Below are positions 25,445 to 32,889 of a stretch of DNA of 32,889 bases, piece after piece; position 1 is the first letter of the stretch; every line of letters begins with the position of its first letter. A program made the translations under genes and the position numbers. Origin of the DNA: Baffinella frigidus (lineage: Eukaryota; Cryptophyceae; Cryptomonadales; Baffinellaceae); assembly GCA_026770585.1 (NCBI GenBank), contig MU647838.1:2525-35413 (forward strand), given 5' to 3'. The notes under the pieces are model-generated. The model had not been told where the DNA came from and did no database searches. It saw only the letters and a list, made by a program, of their open reading frames with translations.

Positions 25445-26089
25445 ATGGGGAGGGCTTCTTTGGAACCTCTTCAGATTGGGCACTATGTTGCGCCGTTTTG
25501 CAGCGAGGTTTCCGCGTTTGTCAAACAGGGTGACCTGGCGTCGGTAGAGTACGAATATACCTATGGTTTTGGTCCCAATTTCCCCCCAGATACGTGGTTC
25601 ACCGAGGACAATGCACCGCACAGACGTCTTACCATGGTGCATGTCGCAAGCGAGGAAGGCCAACTCGACATACTGAAGTTCATGTTTTCCTTGAGGGGGG
25701 TGCGGTCAGAGTTGCCAGCGCCCGACACCGGCAACACACCGCTGATTCTCGCAGTGTGCCGTAACAACACTGCTATCGCGCAAGTTCTCCTCGAGAACCA
25801 TGCAGTTGTCTCTTGCAAGTACAATCGCAAGATGTCGGCCATCTGGCTGGCTGTGAGCAAGGGGTACACGCAGATGGCAGCTGCTCTGCTGAGACATGAC
25901 GCGGATGCCAATGATGTTCATGGTGGTAAAGCTCTGTTAATGCTAGCAGTTGACACGGCGGACGGCGTTATCAACAAAGAGATGGTGTCGCTTCTTCTGA
26001 AATGCAAGGCATACCCGAAACACTGCTGCATGCATGGTTTGAGTGTCAGTGGGAGAGAGATAGACGGAGAGAGGGTGTGTGCGTGTTAA
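25445..26089 (+). CDS. Ankyrin-repeat protein, possibly truncated
   Basis: A 214-residue frame from ATG 25445. About four to five ankyrin repeats: LTMVHVASEEGQLDILKFMF, NTPLILAVCRNNTAIAQVLLENHA, MSAIWLAVSKGYTQMAAALLRHDADA and KALLMLAVDTADG with MVSLLLKCKA. The protein ends soon afterwards in a non-ankyrin tail and lacks the F-box-like helix found in the two other ankyrin proteins, so the 3' end may be lost. The frame stays open into the promoter of the next gene. A TATA box is present. Confidence 0.7.
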   Translation: MGRASLEPLQIGHYVAPFCSEVSAFVKQGDLASVEYEYTYGFGPNFPPDTWFTEDNAPHRRLTMVHVASEEGQLDILKFMFSLRGVRSELPAPDTGNTPLILAVCRNNTAIAQVLLENHAVVSCKYNRKMSAIWLAVSKGYTQMAAALLRHDADANDVHGGKALLMLAVDTADGVINKEMVSLLLKCKAYPKHCCMHGLSVSGREIDGERVCAC

Positions 26090-26123
26090 TACCCTCCTCC
26101 AGACACTTTCCAGGTCTACAGGA

Positions 26124-26142
26124 TTTAGTCAACCAGTTGACT
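26124..26142. promoter_or_regulatory. Palindromic AGTCAAC element
   Basis: AGTCAAC, CA, GTTGACT: a perfect 7-bp inverted repeat (26127-26142), 22 bases before ATG 26164. It is the most symmetrical of the AGTCAAC sites. Confidence 0.5.
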
Positions 26143-26163
26143 GAAATTTTGACTCGACTCGAC

Positions 26164-27651
26164 ATGATGATGGTACTTGTCGAATCGAAACCCATGGATA
26201 AACATTCTCACAGAGACTCCCTGTTGACCACGCACCAAGCTGTGACGGGGACACGCGCTACTACTGTAATGCCTCTTGCTAGCACCACCACCACCACGCT
26301 TGACGACTTTGATTGTCCCAACGTCGCCACCGCCGACACACTCAAGACGGAAGACACCACCAGTACCGCCATCACCGCCAGTACCGCCGCCAGTACCGCC
26401 ACCACCACCGCCAAGACGGAAGACACCGCCAGTACCGCCACCGCCAGTCCTCCTCCTACACGCAGTCCTACAAGCAGCCCTACAAACGGCCCAGCGAGTG
26501 GTCTCCGCGCCTTCTTTGAGCACCGCATCCGCAAACACAACCCCCCTCCACCGACTCTGCATACATCATCATCATCACAGGAGGCGTCTCTGCTGCTGAC
26601 AGGCGCGACGCTCGACGAGTCCGGCCTTGTGCAATCCACACACAAGCGCAAGAAGCCAGCAGCAGCAGACGGTGGTGATGATCATGATGAGCACACGGAG
26701 CAGCAGCACATGGAGCAGCAGCACACGGAGCACGCGGAGCAGCAGTACACGACGTCGTCCACCCACGGCGGCAGCGGTAGTGGTGGTGGCGCCTCGGCGT
26801 CCAAGCAACACAAGCCCAACGACACTGGCAAGGCAGGAGGAGGAGGGGGAGGCGACTACTACACCAAGATGCTCAAGGCACAGTCTCTTGCGAAGACACA
26901 CCTGGAGCATCTCGACGCCACCAACAAGAACGTGGAGAGCCTCGAGAAGCAGTTGTCGACCAGCAAGATTGAGAACCAGCGTACGTCGAAGCTGCTCAAG
27001 ATCAGCAAGAGGCAAACGGAAAGCGTCCAGTCAATTCTCAGCATCACCCAGGAGATGATTCGCGTGGACAAGGTCCGGGAGGTGGTCAAGACCGGCATCA
27101 TCGCGACGCTGACTTCGACGGTCAAGATGCTCGAAGATACCATTGCCGTGCAAAAGGACACGTTTGACATGTCGCGAGACGAGCACAAAGACAAGCTGCA
27201 GACGATCCGTGACAAGGTCGACGAGCTTCGCTACGTCGACGAGTTCGGCCTCAGCGCGACGAAGGGCGTTCCCTTCTGCCCCATCACACGCAGCGACCTC
27301 CACCCCAAGCAGACTGTCGTCATGCTTCGCGCCAAATGCAACTGCAACTGCATGGTCTCATATGACAGCGCCGGTCCATTGATCCAGGCCAATTTGAACG
27401 AAGAAGTGGTCAAATGCATGTCGTGCAACACCACGGTCGATGCCGTAGTGGCTACTACGGCGGCACAGGCCCTGAAGATCTTTGCATGGCGCGGCGTCGA
27501 GGACGCGACCGACTGCAACGACCTCGAGCAACTGTACACGGTACACACAAAGAAGGTCGAGAAAGACAGAGCCGAGGAACTCCAACACAACACACTCGAG
27601 CTGCGCAACAGCATCTCCGCCATCCGGTCGCTTCTCCCTTCCGCGAAGTGA
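26164..27651 (+). CDS. Coiled-coil protein with a Cys-rich RING/U-box-like tail
   Basis: ATG 26164 (495 residues) is chosen because it follows the palindromic AGTCAAC site; an earlier in-frame ATG at 26002 lies inside the ankyrin gene. Residues 1-230 are low-complexity (Thr/Ala/Ser/Pro, then His/Glu/Gln and Gly runs). Residues about 240-365 are coiled coil. Residues about 371-425 have FCPITRSDL, then KCNCNCMVSYD and VVKCMSCNTTVD: a CPIT start, paired cysteines and a final CxxC, similar in layout to a degenerate RING, U-box or SP-RING domain. If so it may act in ubiquitin or SUMO transfer, but several zinc positions are unclear. A short helical tail ends in LRNSISAIRSLL. Confidence 0.7.
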   Translation: MMMVLVESKPMDKHSHRDSLLTTHQAVTGTRATTVMPLASTTTTTLDDFDCPNVATADTLKTEDTTSTAITASTAASTATTTAKTEDTASTATASPPPTRSPTSSPTNGPASGLRAFFEHRIRKHNPPPPTLHTSSSSQEASLLLTGATLDESGLVQSTHKRKKPAAADGGDDHDEHTEQQHMEQQHTEHAEQQYTTSSTHGGSGSGGGASASKQHKPNDTGKAGGGGGGDYYTKMLKAQSLAKTHLEHLDATNKNVESLEKQLSTSKIENQRTSKLLKISKRQTESVQSILSITQEMIRVDKVREVVKTGIIATLTSTVKMLEDTIAVQKDTFDMSRDEHKDKLQTIRDKVDELRYVDEFGLSATKGVPFCPITRSDLHPKQTVVMLRAKCNCNCMVSYDSAGPLIQANLNEEVVKCMSCNTTVDAVVATTAAQALKIFAWRGVEDATDCNDLEQLYTVHTKKVEKDRAEELQHNTLELRNSISAIRSLLPSAK

Positions 27652-27970
27652 CGCTGTTCTGTACCACAGCGGCGGCACACGCGGCGTTCGCCGCGTACGA
27701 TTTCGTTAGGCAAACGGTCGACATGCAGTAGTAGTAGTAGTCTGTCTCGACTTTGAGTGGCCGTAGGTGGTGGTAGGTGGTGGTAGGTGGTAGGTGGTGG
27801 CAGTAGGTGGTGGTGGTGGTGGTGGTGGCCGTGGGTGGTGGTGGTGGTGCCCGTGCGCTGCTATTACTGTATTCAAGTGAACCGCGTGCGAGCGAAACAA
27901 CCAGACTCTTGCATGCAACAACCGACGTTTGCCTAAACAAAGCAAAGTCTATCTTCAACAGATATGGGCT
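27652..27970. other. Intergenic region with GGT/GTA repeats
   Basis: (GTA)n near 27727-27742 and GGTGGTAGGTGGT repeats (27766-27850). No gene or clear TATA box is visible before the ATG at 27971. Confidence 0.6.
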
Positions 27971-28056
27971 ATGCAAAATACGTTAGCTAGCAAACCAATG
28001 ACACCAACCGCGAAACGAACAGAGACAGCAGCAGCAGCTGCTGCTGCTACAGCAGC

Positions 28057-28087
<31 letters not shown>

Positions 28088-28107
28088 ACAGTAGCAGTAG
28101 CAGTCGC

Positions 28108-28149
<42 letters not shown>

Positions 28150-28824
28150 CGTAAGAGAGATACCCCTCTCCAGCAAAGACGCGGCTGTCATTGTCAGGGA
28201 ATTCGTCCTGTTGAAGGCGTTTGACGTAGTGTCCAGTGGCCAGTACCGCAAGTTTGTGCTGCGCAAGAAAGACCTGTGCGAAGGGTGGGCCATGCGAATG
28301 CATGACAACTACCATGCGATGACGGTCGAGGTGCGCAACCTCGCAAAGTACGTGTCCATGGCCAGGTCACAGGGCCACATGGAGGTCGCCACGGTGTGCA
28401 CGAAGCTGTTAAACTGCTTGGAGTGTCCACATGTACACGAGACCGGGTGGAACACGTGCAGCATCACAAAGGTGCAGTGTGTCGGTGGCGTGCGGGTCAA
28501 CGCCATGAGCGAGGCCACACCGATCTTCGTACACCCCCGTTTCTTGCGCTTCTGTTTATCGTTTTGGTACACTTCACGCTTCGACCATGTACTACGCCGC
28601 GTCGTGCGCGGCAAGTACACCAAGATATGCGACGACTACACGCTTTCACAGGTGTCTGCCATGATCTACGCGGACGCCGACATCGTCACCGGTGTCGTCG
28701 ACAACTTCATCCACGCACTCACGCACGTACACGCGACGATGCACAAGTTCCTGGGGATTCCGGCGCGCGGTTCAGAGACATTAAGCAACTTTATTATATA
28801 TATTAGACACCCCCAGAATGGCTG

Positions 28825-28858
<34 letters not shown>

Positions 28859-28882
28859 CACCGGGTCGATTGCGACAGCTGA
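27971..28882 (+). CDS. Unknown protein with Ala/Gln-rich N-terminus
   Basis: Frame of 303 residues from ATG 27971; a TTG start 14 codons earlier is less likely. Residues about 18-60 are Ala/Thr/Val runs and then polyGln, all from (CAG)n-type repeats. The remainder looks globular, with VREFVLLKAFDVVSSGQYRK, several cysteines (CTKLLNCLECPHVHETGW) and FVHPRFLRFCLSFWY. No family recognised. The last 22 codons overlap the start of the portal-like gene: the same CAG tract (28829-28858) gives polyAla here and polyGln in the next frame. It may belong to the virion module by position only. Confidence 0.7.
28796..28803 (+). promoter_or_regulatory. TATA-like sequence before the portal-like gene
   Basis: TATATATA in TTTATTATATATATTAG, inside the 3' end of the preceding gene. 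It is only 15 bases before ATG 28818, so transcripts may begin inside the frame and use ATG 28947. Confidence 0.4.
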
Positions 28883-30590
28883 TAGGAGAAGCGAGAGAGA
28901 GAGACTTAGTTTGCTCGCTGCGCGAGACAAACAGACTGGGAAGAAGATGGGCTCACGCCTCTATTCGCATCTCATAGGCTCACACGAGGACCATGCGACG
29001 TGTTTGAATACAATCGTGACAAGAGAACCCATGATGCAGTACGTAATCGACCTGCTCAACAACCTCTGCTTGAAAAAGGGTGTCGGCATAAGCGTTGCCT
29101 TTGCGAAACCGGACAAAGAGTTCCAACACTTTTTCGAACAGTATTTTGTTTCTATTCTTCCCAGCGTCTTGCGATACAAGCTGTATTGCGGGTTCCTGCT
29201 GTACTGCGAGTTCCTACCCTGGGTCGTACACCAGCACCCAGTGACAGGCGACAAAATGCCGATGCTGCTTCCAATGGGCTCTTTTACCTGGCACGTGCGC
29301 ACCAAGGCATCGTTTCAAGTGACAAGCGCAAAGAAACACAACTCCAAGCGACAAAAGAGGTCTCTCTGGGGGGGTGATTGTGAACGCGGTAGTGACAGCA
29401 GCACCGGCACCAGCAACAACAACAACAACAACAACGACCAAGACCAAGACCAAGACCAAGCAAACCTTGACTACAATTGTGCCTCCGAGTTTGTTGTGCA
29501 GAGCACAGGCGACGTCGGTGCAGATGTCGCCGATATCCATGTGATCAACCTCATCGACCCCATGCTGGTTGCCAACAACATTACTGGCATGAGTACGACC
29601 AACAATCCCCAGTTCGGACAGGTCCACTTCTCCCCTCGCTATGTTGCGCTGCAGAAGTACCTCGCACTCGACTTGGCACAACAGCGACGGTTCCATGCAG
29701 ACGACTGGAACACAACAGCCCGCCTCTTTACCACCAAGACACCACCAACGGCGCAGAACGAACGCGCTGGGCGCGACGAAATTCCATACGGCACAACACG
29801 CTTCCAACAGGCGCAGATGCCAGAGGGCTTCTTCACATACGACAACATGAAGCTCCATTACCAGAAAACCTCTAGTATCGTGAGCCAAGAGCTGGAGCAG
29901 GCAGGTGGACAAGGGTCCCAGCACGTGCCGGCCATGTATGCACTCCCCGCACACTACAACCTCGTACAACAGCCTGAACTGAAACCGCTCATGGACGTCG
30001 AACTGCTCGAGAAGCAGTACCGTGTCGCAGTCACGCAAAGCCTCGGTATACCGCTACACCTCATCGACTCCGATACGGGCTCGTCCAAGAACATGAGCGC
30101 CGACGATCTGCCCTTTTCCATTGAAATGGTAAAGAACACTTGCGAGAGCCTCACATCGCTCATGTCAAAGGTGCTGCTTCATATTATGTACTCTGACGTA
30201 TACCACGCTGACCATTCCAAGTGCAGGGGGGCTGTGTCGGCCAACCGAGTGCGCTTTCGCTTCTGCACAGATGAGCTGTACTCTGAAAACATGAAGGACC
30301 GCGAGGACGAGAAAACACGGTTGCAGAAGGCGCCAGCGCCTGGTGGTGCTGGTGGTGCTGGTGGTGCTGGTGGTGCTGGAGCTGGTGGTGCTGGTGGTGC
30401 TGGTGCTGGTGGTGCTGGTGCCTCTTCGGGGGCTTCCAAGAGTAGTAGTAGTAGTACTGGTAAGAGTGGTAGTGGTGGTAGTACTAGTACTACTACTACT
30501 AGTAGCAGCGGTAAGTCGACCAACAACAAGGCATGCGACACCACCACCACCACCACTGTAGAAGTCGGAAGACTTCACATGCTCGAGTAA
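28818..30590 (+). CDS. Portal-like protein (putative capsid portal)
   Basis: Intact frame of 590 residues from ATG 28818; a second start is ATG 28947 after the polyGln and a helical leader. The body (residues about 45-500) has a helix followed by strand-rich sequence with LYCGFLLYCEFLPWVVHQHP, and then LEKQYRVAVTQSLGIPLHLI, GSSKNMSADDLPFSIEMVKN (about 420-440) and a long helix LTSLMSKVLLHIMYSDVY. This order, an LGIP turn, a Ser/Asn loop and then a helix pair, is like the stem/wing region of phage and herpes-type portal proteins, which form the DNA packaging ring. The resemblance comes from pattern only. A Gly/Ala and Ser/Thr low-complexity tail follows. AATAAA overlaps the stop (30589-30594). 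Confidence 0.5.
30335..30540. repeat. GGTGCT and AGT/ACT trinucleotide repeats
   Basis: GGTGCTGGT units (30340-30420) encode Gly/Ala and AGTAGT/ACTACT units (30440-30510) encode Ser/Thr, all in frame with the portal-like gene's tail. Confidence 0.8.
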
Positions 30591-30634
30591 TAAAGACAAT
30601 ATATCAAAAACAACCCTGCCCAACGCTGCCTTGC

Positions 30635-31597
30635 ATGTTCCCCGATGTGTTTGCTAGTTCCTGCGATGGTAAACAGAACCTCCAAATGTCTTCGTTTTAC
30701 GATAAACACGACCACACCAGAAAGGACACAAAGACGCCCAGCAAAGGCCTCCTTCACACCCAGGGCTGTATCCGCGCACCCGCATCGCACGCCGTGTCCC
30801 TGACCGCAGTACCCTTCGGCGGCGGCGGCACCGCCACTGCAACTTGTGGCGGCACAGCCAACAACAACACCACGACGCCCCACCACTCTACCACGCATTC
30901 CTATCCTTGCGATACCTCCTCCCCGGCGGGGTCGTCCGCGACGACAAGACCTCCTCCGGTAGTAGTACTGCCACCCATGAGACGTATCGTCAAGCTGGCA
31001 GTCACACCGACCATGGCATCAACTGCTGTCCTGGCGTGTGCTCTTTTCAACGCGGCCGCGTGTTTCGCGTCACCCTTGTACACCACACAGATACTAGCAT
31101 CACAATGGGGGTATTTCCTTTACTTCTAGCTGCTGGTCACCCTAACACAGCTTGTGTCGCATTCAGTGTATCTCTGCACCCCGATGGCCACCACCTGCTC
31201 GCTTATACATCTACTTGTCGCTCTGAGCGCTGCCTCGTTGCCCATGCACGCGATCTTGTCCAACTGTGCATGGCTGCTCCCATGTCTATCTACGGTACTA
31301 GATGCACACCAAAGTTTCATATTCTGTCTGGTGTACTCGAGTCTAAAATGGCGATGGGTATACGCGGTCTGCGCATCAGCGCTGGTGCTTCTACCCATGA
31401 CACATGTAGCCGCACAGACACCGGCTGCTGCTGCTGCTGCTGCTGCTGCTGTCACGTCGGAAGAGACACTCGCGAGCAGTCTTATATGGTCTACTATCTC
31501 CGTCTACATGCTGTACCTATTCGCATTTGTCAACAGTCGCGGTGGCATGGTCGTTGATGTAACGATTGCACCAACCCCCTCATGGTTGCAAGAATGA
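30635..31597 (+). CDS. Multi-pass membrane protein with an in-frame TAG
   Basis: One plus-strand frame from ATG 30635 (or ATG 30977) to 31597 with a single TAG at 31127-31129. Before the stop is a Thr/Pro-rich region, then a hydrophobic segment (TMASTAVLACALFNAAACFA) and QWGYFLYF; after it LLVTLTQLVSHSVYL carries on the same hydrophobic stretch. Four or more further membrane segments follow, such as FIFCLVYSSLKW, VYAVCASALVLL and LIWSTISVYMLYLFAFV, with a polyAla run between. The layout loosely recalls small six-helix membrane proteins such as the AIG1/FAR-17a group, without firm motifs. The TAG may be a mutation, an error or read through. Confidence 0.5.
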
Positions 31598-31601
31598 ACA
31601 C

Positions 31602-31608
31602 ACGCGAC

Positions 31609-31672
<64 letters not shown>

Positions 31673-31673
31673 G
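31602..31673. repeat. (ACT)n microsatellite
   Basis: About 22 ACT units shortly after the membrane gene. No function seen. Confidence 0.9.
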
Positions 31674-31753
31674 CACAACAGAGGATGCCCTCCTTGATGC
31701 TGCACCACGCTTCCGGTGCGGTGTGAGTGCTGCCACTTGGCGTACCGTGCCAG

Positions 31754-31760
31754 TTTTAAA
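31754..31760 (+). promoter_or_regulatory. TATA-like sequence
   Basis: TTTTAAA about 36 bases before the ATG at 31796. Confidence 0.35.
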
Positions 31761-31795
31761 ATGCGCGAAACACATAATTCACACGGCGACCGCCC

Positions 31796-32125
31796 ATGTC
31801 GTTGATAGTTGCTAGTTTGTTAGGCGTCGCTATATGTTGTATATACAACGCGTACCGCCGAAGCCGCGCGTTATTACAACCTGCACCACCACCACCACCA
31901 CCCCACCACCCCTGCCTAGTTCGATTTGCACAGATTGCAGCATATCTACCCAAAGGACTTTCGTGCTTGCAGTGCAGCAGCAGCAGCAGCAGCAGAAGCA
32001 GCGCAACCACAACCACAACCACACAGCCGGTGCGTGGCGACACAACAGACCCGTACAGCTATCATAGCGTCCGACAGTCTCCGCTTCAACAATTTTTAAG
32101 CAACGTGGTAATTGAAGAGTTTTGA
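31796..32125 (+). CDS. Small single-pass membrane protein
   Basis: Intact 109-residue frame from ATG 31796. The N-terminus SLIVASLLGVAICCIYNAY is a signal-anchor helix followed by arginines (YRRSR), so the tail is probably cytosolic. The rest has a polyPro stretch, three cysteines, a Ser and a Thr run, and ends QFLSNVVIEEF. It resembles the next gene in layout (short N-terminal anchor and low-complexity tail). No known family. Confidence 0.65.
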   Translation: MSLIVASLLGVAICCIYNAYRRSRALLQPAPPPPPPHHPCLVRFAQIAAYLPKGLSCLQCSSSSSSRSSATTTTTTQPVRGDTTDPYSYHSVRQSPLQQFLSNVVIEEF

Positions 32126-32151
32126 CACACCACACACCACCGCACTCTACC

Positions 32152-32174
32152 AAAATTCTGCTCAACTATTAAAA
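32152..32174 (+). promoter_or_regulatory. CTCAAC element with TATA box
   Basis: AAAATTCTGCTCAAC (32152-32166) is a 13/15 match to the 15-bp repeats at 5143 and 5165 and is directly followed by TATTAAAA (32167-32174), 51 bases before ATG 32225. Confidence 0.6.
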
Positions 32175-32224
32175 GGACAGTCCCACATTCCTACAGAAAT
32201 ATACAATACGACATACACGGCGCT

Positions 32225-32761
32225 ATGAACGACTCGGCCAGCATCATCGTGGCAACCGTTGTCGTGGTAGTGGTGGTCGCCATCTGCTCGGTGACAGTGT
32301 GGCGAAAGATGTATCATCGCGAGCCTGCATTCTCGCACGGCACCTTTGATGAATACGATGGACAGTACAACAACGAACAACAGACACAATTTCAACCACA
32401 GCAGCAGCAGCAGCAGCAGCAGCAGTTCGGGCAGCAGCAGCAAGGCGGCCAGGCAATGCAGGGGCGGCTATATGCCCAACAACCGGGCATGCAGTATGGC
32501 CCGCAAAGCCAGCAGTATGGCGGCCAACCACCGCAACAGCAGCAGCAGCAGCAGCAGTATAACCAACAGCTGCAGATGCAACAGCAACAGCAGCAGCAGT
32601 ATAACCAACAGCAGCAGCAGCAGCAGTTTAACCAACCGCAGCAGCAGCAGCGGCAGCAGCAGCAGCAGAAGCAGTTTAACCAACCGCAGCAGCAGCAGCG
32701 GCAGCAGCAGCAGCAGCAGCAGCGGCAGCAGCAGCCGTATGGACAACAACACTACCCCTAG
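32225..32761 (+). CDS. Single-pass membrane protein with polyGln tail
   Basis: Intact 178-residue frame from ATG 32225. Residues about 7-24 (IIVATVVVVVVVAICSVTVW) form one hydrophobic helix followed by RKMYHR, giving a probable N-out anchor. The remainder is acidic at first and then a long Gln-rich tail with short inserts such as QYNQQ and QFNQPQ from (CAG)n. Such tails are intrinsically disordered and may be expressed at a membrane or virion surface; the function is unknown. The promoter is well defined. Confidence 0.7.
   Translation: MNDSASIIVATVVVVVVVAICSVTVWRKMYHREPAFSHGTFDEYDGQYNNEQQTQFQPQQQQQQQQQFGQQQQGGQAMQGRLYAQQPGMQYGPQSQQYGGQPPQQQQQQQQYNQQLQMQQQQQQQYNQQQQQQQFNQPQQQQRQQQQQKQFNQPQQQQRQQQQQQQRQQQPYGQQHYP
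32399..32745. repeat. CAG-rich tract
   Basis: Repeated (CAG)n blocks, in frame as polyGln in the gene above. Two nearly identical segments, each with AGTTTAACCAACCGCAGCAG (about 32626-32645 and 32674-32693), point to recent unit duplication. Confidence 0.85.
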
Positions 32762-32889
32762 GGGACACACCCACCCACCCACCACATGTTCACTGTGTTA
32801 CATCGTGGTGTCAAGTAACATATTCAATAATACACTTCAAACGCCACCACCACATCACCACCTAGCCTCTTACACCACCACCTAGCCTC
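32762..32889. other. Terminal non-coding stretch
   Basis: CACC-rich repeats and a nearly duplicated ACCACCACCTAGCCTC at the very end (about 32856-32889). AATAATACA near 32825 may be a weak 3' signal. No gene is visible. Confidence 0.5.

Noticed and set aside
29214-30038. 274-codon minus-strand frame
   Set aside because: Antisense to the portal-like gene, with a polyVal stretch from repeats and no motif.
31111-31129. 19-base mini-intron GTATTT...TTCTAG
   Set aside because: Removal shifts the reading frame away from the hydrophobic frame that precedes it.
30844-31557. 238-codon plus-strand frame overlapping the membrane gene
   Set aside because: It avoids the TAG but lacks the continuous hydrophobic helices seen in the other frame and looks random.
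1-32889. CRISPR array, integrase, transposase, rRNA
   Set aside because: None seen. The direct repeats are microsatellites, heptamers or promoter repeats, and the inverted-repeat elements have no coding capacity.

Overview
The window looks like eukaryote-type large DNA virus sequence, or a virus-derived element, lying at or near a chromosome-like end in a protist. The grounds are: close-packed, mostly single-exon genes on both strands; TATA boxes 30-60 bases upstream of many ATGs and AATAAA signals after several stops; ankyrin, WD40, chromodomain and SET-like proteins; one protein (28818-30590) with portal-like features, which would point to the HK97/herpes-like packaging lineage that includes mirusviruses; and a CCCTAAA-type telomere-like array at the left end. 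Host and virus family cannot be fixed from sequence alone.

Region 1-2.4 kb: a telomere-like array embedded inside an inverted-repeat element (15-639), about 600 bases without a gene, then an AT-rich island (about 1245-2160) holding a broken zinc-finger gene of giant-virus style. Region 2.5-6 kb: a divergent two-gene cassette that appears to be tandemly duplicated (2582-4106 and 4363-5688) plus a third remnant (5765-6022). One copy has a credible 155-base intron, the other an in-frame TGA. Region 6-14.5 kb: larger unknown genes (587, 204, 231, 356 and 551 residues), a frameshifted ankyrin gene and a complete tRNA cloverleaf. Region 14.5-15.4 kb: heptamer repeats and a second copy of the inverted-repeat element; this array supplies the stop codon of the next reading frame. 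Region 15.4-17.8 kb: a 394-residue protein and a repetitive acidic/basic tail, with an assembly gap of 290 N (16164-16453) inside 99-bp repeats.

Region 18.7-27.7 kb: a SET-like protein, a small acidic protein, two ankyrin proteins, a WD40 protein broken by one TGA, a chromodomain protein, and a coiled-coil protein with a Cys-rich tail. SET writer plus chromodomain reader suggests chromatin manipulation; the ankyrin and WD40 proteins share a short C-terminal helix resembling the F-box-like tails of viral ankyrin proteins. Region 28-32.8 kb: an unknown protein, the portal-like protein and three membrane proteins.

Recurrent features: an AGTCAAC element, often repeated and sometimes beside a TATA box, upstream of several genes; UG-rich tracts and CAATAAAGCA after stops; very many trinucleotide repeats inside genes. 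Five reading frames carry a single in-frame stop (TAA, TGA, TGA, TAG, TAG) and one a single-base shift, while the larger genes are intact. This may be early decay of an integrated element, sequencing error, or recoding.
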